This document shows positions 16,822-25,046 of a stretch of DNA of 64,000 bases, piece by piece. A program made the position numbers and the translations under genes. Under the pieces are notes generated by a model, which made no database searches, was not told where the DNA came from, and saw only the letters and a program-made list of their open reading frames with translations. The DNA is taken from positions 124,001-188,000 of the forward strand of contig NZ_FNHW01000002.1 in assembly GCF_900103485.1 (NCBI RefSeq). Reading direction: 5' to 3'. How positions within the stretch are numbered: position 1 is the stretch's first letter; the number at the start of each line of letters is the position of its first letter. The DNA is from Fictibacillus solisalsi. Its GTDB lineage: Bacteria; Bacillota; Bacilli; Bacillales; Fictibacillaceae.

Positions 16822-17214
16822 ATGAATGTTGTAATTAACATGCCTTTATATCACCATGAAGTTCCTGATCTGAGGGAGCTCATCGGGTGGCCAAGACGGG
16901 ATAAAGACTATCCCGTGTTGCTAAAACGCTGTAACTTTTGGGCAGGTGCCAGAAATGAGGCAAACCGGCTTATTGCCTTTGGCTATGTTTGCGGAATGGG
17001 CTTGGAGCATGGATATATGGAAGACATTATGATTCATCCAAACTATCAAGGGCAAGGTCTTGGGGCAGCTGTCGTAAAAGAATTGCTGCATGAATCAGAG
17101 CGCTTTGGCCTGGAAATCGTCACCGTCACTTACGCCAATGAACACCGGGCATTTTATGAAGCTTGCGGATTTACTCATGGTGCCGGAGGGGTTTGGCGAG
17201 CAAAGGTTGAGTAG
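16822..17214 (+). CDS. GNAT-family N-acetyltransferase
   Basis: A compact 130-residue GNAT: IAFGYVCGMGLEHGYMEDIM is the central sheet, IHPNYQGQGLGAAVVKELL the acetyl-CoA loop and following helix, and YANEHRAFYEACGF the C-terminal element. It resembles YitI/YpeA-type enzymes of unknown acceptor. Single gene, with a terminator immediately after it. Confidence 0.87.
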   Translation: MNVVINMPLYHHEVPDLRELIGWPRRDKDYPVLLKRCNFWAGARNEANRLIAFGYVCGMGLEHGYMEDIMIHPNYQGQGLGAAVVKELLHESERFGLEIVTVTYANEHRAFYEACGFTHGAGGVWRAKVE

Positions 17215-17231
17215 CAAGTCAAAATAACATG

Positions 17232-17273
17232 AAGAAAAGAGCAGCTCTAATTAAATCAGCTGCTCTTTTCTGT
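17232..17273. terminator. Bidirectional terminator
   Basis: AGAAAAGAGCAGCT pairs with AGCTGCTCTTTTCT around 11 bases. Its right half lies in the last codons of the convergent AbrB-like gene. Confidence 0.88.
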
Positions 17274-17573
17274 CGTTACAGGGACAACCAAAAAGGAATT
17301 CTCGTCCTGGTTGATGTAAAGCTGGTGCAAGCGGCATTCCAGTTCATCATCGATGGCTTTGGGAATGGTGATGACGCCTTTTTTATTGATCTTGATGAAT
17401 TTTGGCTCAAAGCCAGTAGTGGGTTTTTTCTTTGTAATGATGATCCTGTTGTTTTCTTTATGTACTGACAGAAGGTCATTTTCTGAGATGTTAAATTCTT
17501 CTCGCCATTGTATAGGCAACAGCAATACACGGTTTTTGCGGGGCATATAATATTTATCACATTCAACGATCAA
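17256..17573 (-). CDS. Small protein with two AbrB/MazE-like hairpin repeats
   Basis: A 105-residue protein that appears to hold two swapped-hairpin units. Residues 11-50 read MPRKNRVLLLPIQWREEFNI and then SENDLLSVHKENNRIIITKK; residues 59-99 read IKINKKGVITIPKAIDDELE and on to NSFLVVPV. Each has the strand, R/K-x-x-x-LPIP/TIPK turn, helix and closing strands of SpoVT-AbrB domains. The TTG start at 17573 is supported by AAAGGAG eight bases upstream. Such domains bind AT-rich DNA as dimers; a fused pair could bind as a monomer. Targets unknown. Confidence 0.6.
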   Translation of the reverse strand: MIVECDKYYMPRKNRVLLLPIQWREEFNISENDLLSVHKENNRIIITKKKPTTGFEPKFIKINKKGVITIPKAIDDELECRLHQLYINQDENSFLVVPVTTEKSS

Positions 17574-17809
17574 TTGGCATGCTCCTTTGTCAGGAAATGT
17601 TATTTAAACTTTACCATATTTTGCGAATATTCAAAAGGAATAAAAACGTTTCACTTATCCGCCTCGATTTTATGCACAAAGTATTTTCAAGCGGCCAAGC
17701 CTTAAAAACACGAACATGGAAAAAAGGTGAAAAGAAAAACAGTTTATATATGACAGAGGATGTCATCCTCAAGTGATAGAGTGAAGGAAAACGCAAGGAG
17801 GCAGATACT

Positions 17810-18721
17810 ATGAAACCTTTAGAGGGAAAAGTGGCCCTGGTGGCAGGAGGTACGAGGGGAGCAGGACGGGGAATAGCGGTGGAACTGGGGGCAGCTGGCG
17901 CGACCGTCTATGTGACGGGGCGTACCACACGAACCGAAACTTCTGAGTACGGACGTCCTGAAACCATCGAAGATACGGCAGAACTGGTAAATGAAGCAGG
18001 AGGAAGGGGTATTGCTGTGCAAACCGACCATCTTGTTCCTGATCAGGTGGAATCCTTAATTCATCGGATCGAAAAAGAACAGGGAAGATTGGATATTTTG
18101 GTTAATGATATATGGGGAAGCGAGCATCTGGCAGAGTGGAATACACCGGTATGGAAACATTCTTTGGAAAAAGGGTTCCGGATGCTTCGGCTGGCGATTG
18201 ATACCCATATTATCACCAACCATTATGCGTTGCCGCTGCTCATTAAAAACAAGGGGGGCCTGGTGGTCGAAGTGACGGATGGAACAGAAGACTATAACAA
18301 AAACAATTACCGTCTTTCTTTGTTTTATGATTTTGCAAAAAACGGAGTCATCACATTGGCAAAAGCACTGGCACATGAACTTTCTCCGTATGGTGGTACG
18401 GCTGTAGCACTTACCCCTGGCTGGCTCCGCTCGGAATTGATGTTGGAGGTGTTTGGGGTTACAGAAGAGAATTGGAGGGATGCCGTTAAGACAGAACCTC
18501 ATTTTGTCATCTCAGAGTCACCTCGTTACATCGGAAGGGCTGTTTCTGCACTTGCTGGAGATGCCAAGCGCGATTGCTGGAATGGTCAGTCTCTATCAAG
18601 TGGCCAACTGGCGAAAGTCTATCATTTTACGGATGTCGATGGTTCTCGGCCGGACTGCTGGAGATATTTGGTGGAGGTAGAGGCGGCTGGGAAGCCTGCG
18701 AATGCCGAGGGATACAGGTAA
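17810..18721 (+). CDS. SDR-family oxidoreductase
   Basis: A 303-residue short-chain dehydrogenase. LVAGGTRGAGRGIAVELG (about residues 10-27) is the cofactor loop, with a basic VTGRTTRTETSEYGRPE after strand 2 suggesting NADPH. VNDIWGSE replaces the NNAG motif, and YDFAK carries the catalytic Tyr-Lys. It is longer than classical SDRs owing to a C-terminal extension after residue 240. AAGGAGGCAGATACT precedes the ATG. Substrate unknown. Confidence 0.85.
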   Translation: MKPLEGKVALVAGGTRGAGRGIAVELGAAGATVYVTGRTTRTETSEYGRPETIEDTAELVNEAGGRGIAVQTDHLVPDQVESLIHRIEKEQGRLDILVNDIWGSEHLAEWNTPVWKHSLEKGFRMLRLAIDTHIITNHYALPLLIKNKGGLVVEVTDGTEDYNKNNYRLSLFYDFAKNGVITLAKALAHELSPYGGTAVALTPGWLRSELMLEVFGVTEENWRDAVKTEPHFVISESPRYIGRAVSALAGDAKRDCWNGQSLSSGQLAKVYHFTDVDGSRPDCWRYLVEVEAAGKPANAEGYR

Positions 18722-18822
18722 TGTTCAGAAGCTTTTTTGCGTATGAAAAAAGGAGTTGTAATCGTAGAAAAGGAAATAGATAGAGTGGAAAGAAGGTTTA
18801 GATTTGAAAAAATGAAGGTGAA

Positions 18823-19725
18823 ATGATGAACGCAAAAGCTTTAAGCATGGCACTTATAACCATTATTATTTGGGGATCCACCTTTGCTGCAATCCGATAC
18901 AGCCTGCACGGCGGCTATTCTGCAGGGCATCTGGTGCTTGTCCGGTATTTAATTGCCTCATTTGCATTTATTCTGTATGCAATTATGCCGGGTGTCAGAT
19001 TTCGTGTGCCGAAGAAACAAGACATTTTGCGGCTGCTTCTGCTTGGATGGATAGGGATCAGCATGTACCATATTGGCGTCACATTTGGTGAACAAACCAT
19101 TTCAGCGGGAACCGCTGGCATGCTGATCGGAGCTGCCCCCATATTTACAGCCCTTTTTGCTGTTATTGTATTGAAAGAACACCTTGGAATACCAGGCTGG
19201 ACGGGTTTAGCTATTGGTCTAACTGGAATCGTGCTGATCACATTGGGAAGCTCCGGCTCGTCATTGACGGTTTCACGCGGTGCCCTCCTCGTGTTAATGG
19301 CTGCAGTAGCGACATCCGTCTTTTTTGTTTTTCAGAAGCCTTTTTTAAGACGCTACTCTCCTGTTGAGCTTACCGCCTATGTGACATGGGCGGGAACACT
19401 GCCGTTTTTCTGGTTTGCTCCAGGGCTTTTAGATTCCATCGGACATGCAACACGGGAAGCCCATATTTCCACCCTGTATGTGGGCATTTTTCCGGCTGCG
19501 ATTGCTTATGTTACTTGGGCAATTGCTTTATCGGCAGGAAAAGCGAGCGCAGTGGCCAGCATGATCTATTTGGAACCAGGGGTGGCTATCCTGACCGCCT
19601 GGATTTGGTTAGGCGAGTGGCCAAGCACCTTATCTCTAATAGGGGGATTGGTTGCGATTGCGGGAGTGCTTGTCGTCAATGGTTTTGGAAGAAAACAAGC
19701 TGCAATTGAAAAGAAATCAGCCTGA
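18823..19725 (+). CDS. EamA-family (DMT) transporter
   Basis: A 300-residue membrane protein with ten hydrophobic helices in two EamA repeats. The first begins ALITIIIWGSTFAAIRYSL, the family signature, and the second ends near VAIAGVLVVNGFG. DMT proteins export amino acids, purines and other metabolites; substrate cannot be read here. An alternative start is one codon later. The preceding SDR ends about 100 bp upstream, so co-transcription is possible. Confidence 0.88.
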   Translation: MMNAKALSMALITIIIWGSTFAAIRYSLHGGYSAGHLVLVRYLIASFAFILYAIMPGVRFRVPKKQDILRLLLLGWIGISMYHIGVTFGEQTISAGTAGMLIGAAPIFTALFAVIVLKEHLGIPGWTGLAIGLTGIVLITLGSSGSSLTVSRGALLVLMAAVATSVFFVFQKPFLRRYSPVELTAYVTWAGTLPFFWFAPGLLDSIGHATREAHISTLYVGIFPAAIAYVTWAIALSAGKASAVASMIYLEPGVAILTAWIWLGEWPSTLSLIGGLVAIAGVLVVNGFGRKQAAIEKKSA

Positions 19726-19730
19726 AAATG

Positions 19731-19761
19731 AGGGCAGCTGAACCGATCAGCTGCCTTTTTT
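19731..19761 (+). terminator. Terminator after DMT transporter
   Basis: GGGCAGCTGA pairs with TCAGCTGCC around a five-base loop, followed by TTTTTTACC. Confidence 0.88.
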
Positions 19762-19806
19762 ACCCTTTAGTTGCATCTCCCGACCTTTTCATCCAACCAT
19801 AAACCA

Positions 19807-19836
19807 AAAAGAGGCCGGACACGCCGGGTCTCTTCA
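19807..19836 (-). terminator. Terminator after LOG gene
   Basis: Read on the minus strand, GAGACCCGG and CCGGCCTC form an imperfect stem followed by TTTTTGG, eight bases past the LOG stop codon. Confidence 0.6.
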
Positions 19837-19843
19837 AACCAAT

Positions 19844-20425
19844 CTATGTACGATTCTCTGTCAGGTAGTTTTTAACACGTGGAGGGATATAAGCACTGAA
19901 TTGATCGAGAAGATCTTTCGGTTCAGCGGATGAAAGCACCATTTTACGGTGCTTATCCTCCATAAAGTTTTCGCTGGTCATATGATTGAACAGTGAAAGG
20001 AGCGGATCATAATAGCCGCTGGTGTTAAGTAAACCGACCGGCTTTTGGTGAAGTCCCAGTTGGGCCCAGGTGAAAATCTCAAAAAATTCCTCAAGCGTTC
20101 CTGCCCCGCCAGGAAGAACCATAAAGCCATCTGCCAATTCGGCCATTTTGGCCTTGCGTTCATGCATGGAATCCACCACAACCAATTCGGTCAGGTTTTT
20201 ATGAGCAATTTCACGTTTTTCAAGAAATTCCGGCATAATGCCTGTAACCTGGCCATCGTGTGCCATAACGGCATCAGCGACCGCCCCCATTACACCTGTA
20301 CTTGATCCGCCATAAACGAGGCCAATGCCGCGTTCAGCGAGTTCTTTTCCCAGTCTTGCGGCTTCCTTTATGTATACTTCTGATTTGCCGCTTCTGGATC
20401 CGCAAAATACAGCGATATGGTTCAT
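19844..20425 (-). CDS. LOG-family (TIGR00730) nucleotide phosphoribohydrolase
   Basis: A 193-residue LOG protein with a Rossmann fold starting IAVFCGSRSG and the signature PGGAGTLEEFFE at about 110-121, preceded by MHERKAKM. The family hydrolyses nucleoside 5'-monophosphates, notably cytokinin ribotides, to base and ribose 5-phosphate; the bacterial role outside cytokinin is unclear. Length and motifs match B. subtilis YvdD. The VOC gene lies 21 bp upstream on the same strand, so the two may form an operon. Confidence 0.9.
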   Translation of the reverse strand: MNHIAVFCGSRSGKSEVYIKEAARLGKELAERGIGLVYGGSSTGVMGAVADAVMAHDGQVTGIMPEFLEKREIAHKNLTELVVVDSMHERKAKMAELADGFMVLPGGAGTLEEFFEIFTWAQLGLHQKPVGLLNTSGYYDPLLSLFNHMTSENFMEDKHRKMVLSSAEPKDLLDQFSAYIPPRVKNYLTENRT

Positions 20426-20446
20426 GTGGAAATTCCCCCTTATATT

Positions 20447-20833
20447 TTAACAGTTACAGATCATGAGAACATTGCCGTATTCATCTGCAAAATTGAAAAA
20501 AGCAACATCCCCGATACGTTCGATTTCTCTGACAATGGTAATGCCGTTCTCTTTCATGAACCGGTAAGCTTCATCTACATCGGTTACCAAAAAGTTAAAC
20601 AGCGGGTTCTTTGAAGGGCTGAAAGTAAAGTCCGGATCAAACGCGTGGTCGTCGAGGGTTAAGCCTGTGTCGCCTCTGACCGGGAGGTTGTATACCGGAG
20701 ATTCAACGTGCTCCGGCGCTGGCAGCCCAAGCAGTCTGCTGTACCATTCTGCAGCCCTTTTTAAATCTTTAACGTGAATGAATACGTTATTTACTTTACA
20801 TGAAACAGGGGAAAGAATTCGATTCAATTTCAA
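20447..20833 (-). CDS. VOC-superfamily (glyoxalase-like) protein
   Basis: A 128-residue vicinal-oxygen-chelate protein. VNNVFIHVKDLKRAAEWYSRLLGL is the first beta-alpha-beta unit, LFNFLVTDVDEAYRFMKENGI the second, and FFNFADEYGNVLMIC the last strands. Metal-ligand positions are not clear enough to predict a reaction; relatives include glyoxalases, dioxygenases and antibiotic-binding proteins. Likely co-transcribed with the LOG gene. Confidence 0.82.
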   Translation of the reverse strand: MKLNRILSPVSCKVNNVFIHVKDLKRAAEWYSRLLGLPAPEHVESPVYNLPVRGDTGLTLDDHAFDPDFTFSPSKNPLFNFLVTDVDEAYRFMKENGITIVREIERIGDVAFFNFADEYGNVLMICNC

Positions 20834-20935
20834 TCGCTCCTTTTCGATGATTCTCCATTTATCTATTTGACAAGCGCTCTGAAAATCCTCTTTATGGAAG
20901 GAGAGGTCCTATTCAACCATGCATGTATTTACCAA

Positions 20936-20973
20936 AAAGAGGCATAAGCCTTCTTTAGGGAAGACGTATGCCC
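20936..20973 (-). terminator. Terminator after DinB-like gene
   Basis: GGCATA-G-CTTC and GAAG-C-TATGCC form a 13-bp stem with two mismatches (20941-20972). On the minus strand it is followed by TCTTTTTGG, fitting termination of the gene ending at 20997. Confidence 0.7.
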
Positions 20974-20996
20974 AAGCCTTCTATTTTTTCCTTTCG

Positions 20997-21476
20997 TCAG
21001 GCTTTCCTGGAATTGGTGACGGATTGTAATAACGAGGAAATCGCAGAGAAGTGCATAGCCTCATGGATGGTTACAAAATTGAACAGCTCACCTGATGTTT
21101 CAAACGTTAAAGGTCCCAATTCCATTGCAGGTGTTAGTCTATTTTCAAAGATATCCGATGAAATGTGATCCAGGTGAATTAATTGATCGGATAATTTTGA
21201 GAGCAGCTCTTCATTGGAGGGAGGATTTACGGACCATTGATCCGGATTGGTTCCTGTGTTAAATAATTGCTCATAGTGAGTGGGAAGTGCTGGGCTTTTT
21301 GAAAAAGCAAAAGAAAGTAAATAATCATGGACAAAAATGATGTGACCAACGTTCCAGCGGATAGTATTATGAAAGGGTGCGGGTTTAATGTCGAACAATT
21401 CTTCGGGGACCGCTTTGACTTGTTGAAGGACCATGCTTCTAACTGATTTTGCCGATTTCAGCAACGTGTGAGACAT
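20997..21476 (-). CDS. DinB-family protein
   Basis: A 159-residue DinB-like four-helix protein. NTIRWNVGHIIFVHDYLLSF contains the first metal His, and the later VTIHEAMHFSAISSLLQ the HxxxH pair. The frame stays open 48 codons upstream, but the start at 21476 has ACGGAGGAATGATACT in front and the family length. It is divergent from the LysR gene, a layout that often means LysR control of the neighbour. Function unknown; thiol transferases are the best-studied relatives. Confidence 0.85.
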   Translation of the reverse strand: MSHTLLKSAKSVRSMVLQQVKAVPEELFDIKPAPFHNTIRWNVGHIIFVHDYLLSFAFSKSPALPTHYEQLFNTGTNPDQWSVNPPSNEELLSKLSDQLIHLDHISSDIFENRLTPAMELGPLTFETSGELFNFVTIHEAMHFSAISSLLQSVTNSRKA

Positions 21477-21620
21477 AGTATCATTCCTCCGTTTTCTTTT
21501 TATTAAGAAAAACTTAACTTCTACAGTTTCAGTATAGGGAGGCATTAAAGTCCTATCAATATCGCGTTTCTTATGATCATGATTGGTTTCAGTTATGATG
21601 TAAACAGGGAGGGGCATCAC

Positions 21621-22529
21621 ATGGAATTAAGGCAGCTGGAGTATTTTATGGTGATTTGTGAGGAACTTCATTTTTCACGGGCAGCAGAAAAAATCCTGGT
21701 ATCGCAACCGAATCTTAGTCAGCAAATCAAATTGCTTGAGAATGAACTGGGAACGCCTTTGTTTCATCGAACAGGCAAAAAGATTTCACTCACTGAGGCA
21801 GGCGGAATTCTCCATGAGCAGTGCCTGCATATTTTTTCTCATATTAAACAAGCTCAGGACAGCATTGCAGAGTTGAAAGTAGGGAAAGGCGGTTCTCTGA
21901 CAATCGGTGTTTTGCCTGGGGATGCTGATCTTGTATTTGATGCGCTTCTTCTCGATTTTCACAGAACTCATCCGGATACATCGGTTTCACTAATTGAAAC
22001 GATGGATGTTACCGAGCAAGTCCTTAGTGGGGGAATTGATATTGGCATAACGATTCGTCCTGATCCTGATCAGCGGCTTGTTGAAATCCCACTGTTTGAA
22101 GAGACGTTTTCCCTGGCGGTTCATGCGGATTCACTTTATGCCCATAAGAAGTCTCTTTATTTTAAAGATGTACAAAAAATGAAGATGGTCATGTTTCCAA
22201 GTTATCATCAATGCCGCAAGCTGATTGACCGATACTGTCTGGAGGCGGGATTTAAAATAAAACCGTCAATGGAGACAACGACGCTCTCGTCTTTGATTGC
22301 CATGGTGGAAAAAGAAGTTGGGGCCGCTATTCTCCCTACCCTTCTATTGGAGAACCTTAAGCATTCCAGGATTAAAACAGTGGCATTGACAGCCCCGGTT
22401 CCCAGTCAGAAGATTTGCCTAATCTATAGAAAGGATAAGTTCTTGGGCTTTACGGCCAAGGCGTTTATAGAAAAGGTTCAAACGTACATTAATGCTGCAA
22501 AAGAGACATTGGAAACAAAAAACAGTTGA
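21621..22529 (+). CDS. LysR-family transcriptional regulator
   Basis: A 302-residue LTTR. The N-terminal HTH reads MELRQLEYFMVICEELHFSR and continues with SQPNLSQQIKLLENELGTPLF, the canonical LysR signature; the two-lobe effector domain follows from about residue 90 (GSLTIGVLPGDADLVFDALL). CAGGGAGGGGCATCAC precedes the ATG at 21621; the frame extends 16 codons further without support. It is divergent from a DinB gene and precedes the lysine permease, whose promoter overlaps its stop codon. Effector unknown. Confidence 0.92.
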   Translation: MELRQLEYFMVICEELHFSRAAEKILVSQPNLSQQIKLLENELGTPLFHRTGKKISLTEAGGILHEQCLHIFSHIKQAQDSIAELKVGKGGSLTIGVLPGDADLVFDALLLDFHRTHPDTSVSLIETMDVTEQVLSGGIDIGITIRPDPDQRLVEIPLFEETFSLAVHADSLYAHKKSLYFKDVQKMKMVMFPSYHQCRKLIDRYCLEAGFKIKPSMETTTLSSLIAMVEKEVGAAILPTLLLENLKHSRIKTVALTAPVPSQKICLIYRKDKFLGFTAKAFIEKVQTYINAAKETLETKNS

Positions 22530-22554
22530 ACAGTTAATGTTCGTGTTTTATAAT
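22526..22554 (+). promoter_or_regulatory. Sigma-A promoter of the lysP leader
   Basis: TTGAAC (22526-22531) and TATAAT (22549-22554) are spaced exactly 17 bp. The -35 overlaps the LysR stop codon. Transcription would start about 35-40 bp before the riboswitch. Confidence 0.8.
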
Positions 22555-22599
22555 AGCAACTAGCGTCAACTAACTGGATATTTCAAAAAATCCTCATCA

Positions 22600-22795
22600 A
22601 TCCGATGAGGTAGAGGTCGCGGCTTTTATTAGTAGGACGTACGAGATGCAGAAAGACATCATAGACTCCGTGTGAAAGGAAAAGCTGCCGAAATTCATGT
22701 TTATCTCTGGAAATATGAATTGGGGCTGTTTTCGAAAAGGAACAGCACTGTCACGCTCACATTACCGGTGAGTGGGATGCGCTATCTTACGGAAG
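22600..22795 (+). promoter_or_regulatory. Lysine riboswitch (L box)
   Basis: The leader shows the conserved L-box order: GATGAGGTAGAGGTCGCGG, then TTAGTAG, then GTGAAAGGAAAAGCTGCCGA, then GGGGCTGT, CACTGTCACGCTC and GTGAGTGGGATGCGCTATC. It is followed within 30 bp by an intrinsic terminator and then an amino acid permease gene. In Bacillus, lysine binding favours the terminator. This identifies the downstream gene as lysine-related better than its protein sequence alone. Confidence 0.9.
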
Positions 22796-22818
22796 GCATG
22801 ATGCGGGTAGAATAGAAC

Positions 22819-22852
22819 TGCCGTCAAACTGCGTTTTGGCGGCTTTTTTTAT
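22819..22852 (+). terminator. Riboswitch-controlled terminator before lysP
   Basis: GCCGTCAAA pairs with TTTTGGCGGC, followed by TTTTTTT. It is the expression platform of the L box. Confidence 0.88.
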
Positions 22853-22888
22853 TTCCCACTCCTTCCAAAATGAAAAGGAGTTTTTTTT

Positions 22889-24340
22889 ATGCAAAACACA
22901 GCAAAGAATTCAGCACCAGCGGCTTCAGGGGAGTTACACCGTAAACTGAAGTCCCGTCATTTAACGATGATCTCGCTCGGTGGAACCATCGGAACCGGAC
23001 TGTTTTTGGCCAGCGGTGGCTCAATTCATACGGCCGGACCCGGGGGCACGCTATTATCCTTCGTGGTCATCGGCATTATGGTTTTCTTCTTGATGACAAG
23101 CCTGGCGGAGATGGCTTCTTACATGCCAGTGGCAGGATCGTTCAGTACCTACGCCACAAAATTTGTGGATCCTTCCTTGGGATTTGCTCTGGGCTGGAAT
23201 TATTGGTACAACTGGGCGATCACCATTGCGGCAGAGCTTGCAGCGGTTACGCTTATCATGAAATTCTGGTTTCCTGATACGCCTTCCTACATTTGGAGCG
23301 CGTTGTTTTTAGCGATTATGTTCTTATTGAACTACTTATCCGTTAAAGGGTTTGGAGAGTCAGAATATTGGTTTTCTCTTATTAAAGTGGTTACGGTTAT
23401 TATCTTTTTAATTCTCGGTACGCTTATGATTTTTGGAATTCTCGGCGGGGAAGCGATTGGTTTTAAAAACTTTACCATTGGTGATGCCCCGTTCAATGGC
23501 GGATTCTTTACGACGCTTGGCGTCTTTATGGCAGCAGGCTTTTCCTTTCAGGGAACGGAGTTGCTTGGTGTGGCAGCAGGGGAGACTGAAGACCCGAAGA
23601 AGAACATTCCAAAAGCGGTCAAGAGTGTGTTCTGGCGCATTCTTTTGTTCTATATCCTTGCGATTCTAGTGATCAGCTTACTCATTCCTTATACGGATAG
23701 CAGGCTGGCAAGAAGTGATATCACCGTGAGTCCGTTTACCCTGGTATTTGATAAAGCGGGAATTGCCTTTGCCGCATCTGTCATGAATGCGATCATTTTA
23801 ACGGCTGTCCTTTCTGCCGGTAACTCCGGTATGTATGCATCCACCCGTATGCTGTGGGACCTGGCACGTGATGGAAAAGCGCCTAAGTTTCTGGCGAAGC
23901 TGGATTCACGTGGTGTTCCCGTTCCGGCGCTGATTGTAACGGCCGCCGTAGGAGCTGTAGCATTTCTTGCTTCCTTATTTGGTGACGGAGCCATTTATAC
24001 TTGGCTGCTGAACGCATCAGGCATGTCAGGCTTTATCGCCTGGCTTGGAATTGCGATCAGCCATTACCGTTTCCGAAAAGCCTATGTGGCACAAGGACGG
24101 GATCTTCGTGATCTTCCGTACCGGGCAAAATGGTTTCCGATTGGACCGATCTTCGCCTTTCTGCTTTGTTTCGTCGTTATTCTCGGGCAAAATTATTCGG
24201 CATTTACCGGCGATTCGATCGATTGGCAAGGCGCGCTCGTTTCCTATATTGGTATACCCATTTTCCTGGCTGTGTGGCTCGGTTATAAGTTTAAGCACAA
24301 AACAAAAGTCGTTCCTCTTAAAGAGTGCGATTTTGAATAA
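22889..24340 (+). CDS. lysP: Lysine-specific permease (APC family)
   Basis: A 483-residue amino acid-polyamine-cation permease with twelve hydrophobic helices. The first carries MISLGGTIGTGLFLASGGSI, the family signature, and helix 6 lies near FMAAGFSFQGTELLGVAAGE. The sequence resembles the LysP branch, and the lysine riboswitch in front supports lysine uptake. AAAAGGAG lies about 8 bases from the ATG. Single-gene unit with its own promoter and terminator; expression should fall when lysine is plentiful. Confidence 0.93.
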   Translation: MQNTAKNSAPAASGELHRKLKSRHLTMISLGGTIGTGLFLASGGSIHTAGPGGTLLSFVVIGIMVFFLMTSLAEMASYMPVAGSFSTYATKFVDPSLGFALGWNYWYNWAITIAAELAAVTLIMKFWFPDTPSYIWSALFLAIMFLLNYLSVKGFGESEYWFSLIKVVTVIIFLILGTLMIFGILGGEAIGFKNFTIGDAPFNGGFFTTLGVFMAAGFSFQGTELLGVAAGETEDPKKNIPKAVKSVFWRILLFYILAILVISLLIPYTDSRLARSDITVSPFTLVFDKAGIAFAASVMNAIILTAVLSAGNSGMYASTRMLWDLARDGKAPKFLAKLDSRGVPVPALIVTAAVGAVAFLASLFGDGAIYTWLLNASGMSGFIAWLGIAISHYRFRKAYVAQGRDLRDLPYRAKWFPIGPIFAFLLCFVVILGQNYSAFTGDSIDWQGALVSYIGIPIFLAVWLGYKFKHKTKVVPLKECDFE

Positions 24341-24343
24341 GAT

Positions 24344-24377
24344 AAAACAGGAGCCAAATCGGTTCCTGTTTTTTTAT
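24344..24377 (+). terminator. Terminator after lysP
   Basis: AACAGGAGCC pairs with GGTTCCTGTT around AAATC, followed by TTTTTTA. Confidence 0.9.
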
Positions 24378-24453
24378 AAAATAAAGGATATTTTTTCCAT
24401 TTGTGAAGAATTACGTATTAACATTTACGTCAAGTGGAAAAGGGGATACATAA

Positions 24454-24966
24454 TTGAACAAAAAACTTACGCAGTTCAGTCAACCAGAACCTGTGAAAGG
24501 TCAAGGCATTCATGTCTTTTATTATTCTGAAAAAGTGGAGGATTATGTTCAAAATGCGGTATCGTACATTATGGCGGGTATGGAGCAGGAGGAGTACATA
24601 TTATTTCTGGAAAATGAACGCATTTTCCCCTTGATTCAAAAAGAGCTGGAAAAAACCTTTACCCAAGAACAGATGGAGAGCGTGCATTTCATCAATAACT
24701 TTGATTTTTATTTTTGGAATGGCAACTTTTATCCGGAAACCATTTTATCTAATTTCTCTGATATCGTAACCCCATTGGTCGAAAAAAATAAGTCAGTCCG
24801 GACATGGGGCCATGTGGAATGGGGTTCACAAGAGGAGTTTGAAGAGACGCTTGAAAAATTTGAAATCGAAGTGGAACAAATGCTCAAAAATGTAAAGGTC
24901 ATTACGGTATGTGCTTACAATGCTGATCGTGTTTCCGACGACCTCAAAGACATTTATGACCGATAA
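24454..24966 (+). CDS. MEDS-domain protein
   Basis: A 170-residue protein that is almost entirely one MEDS (DcmR-like sensory, KaiC-derived) domain: GIHVFYYSEKVEDYVQNAVS, then YIMAGMEQEEYILFLENERI, and the end TVCAYNADRVSDDL. In other proteins the domain sits on histidine kinases or HTH regulators and is thought to sense small molecules. Here it stands alone with no output domain and no kinase next to it. TTG start with AAAAGGGGATACATAA upstream. Role unknown. Confidence 0.75.
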   Translation: MNKKLTQFSQPEPVKGQGIHVFYYSEKVEDYVQNAVSYIMAGMEQEEYILFLENERIFPLIQKELEKTFTQEQMESVHFINNFDFYFWNGNFYPETILSNFSDIVTPLVEKNKSVRTWGHVEWGSQEEFEETLEKFEIEVEQMLKNVKVITVCAYNADRVSDDLKDIYDR

Positions 24967-25007
24967 TGATGTTCGACCTGTAAAGCAGAAACTGAATATT
25001 GAATAAA

Positions 25008-25046
25008 AAAAGAGACACGAATTTCTTTTAACGTGTCTCTTTTTTT
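25008..25046. terminator. Bidirectional terminator
   Basis: AAAAGAGACACG and CGTGTCTCTTTT form the stem, with A- and T-runs outside. It lies between convergent genes. Confidence 0.9.

Noticed and set aside
16635-16841. 68-codon minus-strand frame between the P1 peptidase and GNAT genes
   Set aside because: It overlaps the start and ribosome site of the GNAT gene, has no own ribosome site that I can support, and resembles no family I know.
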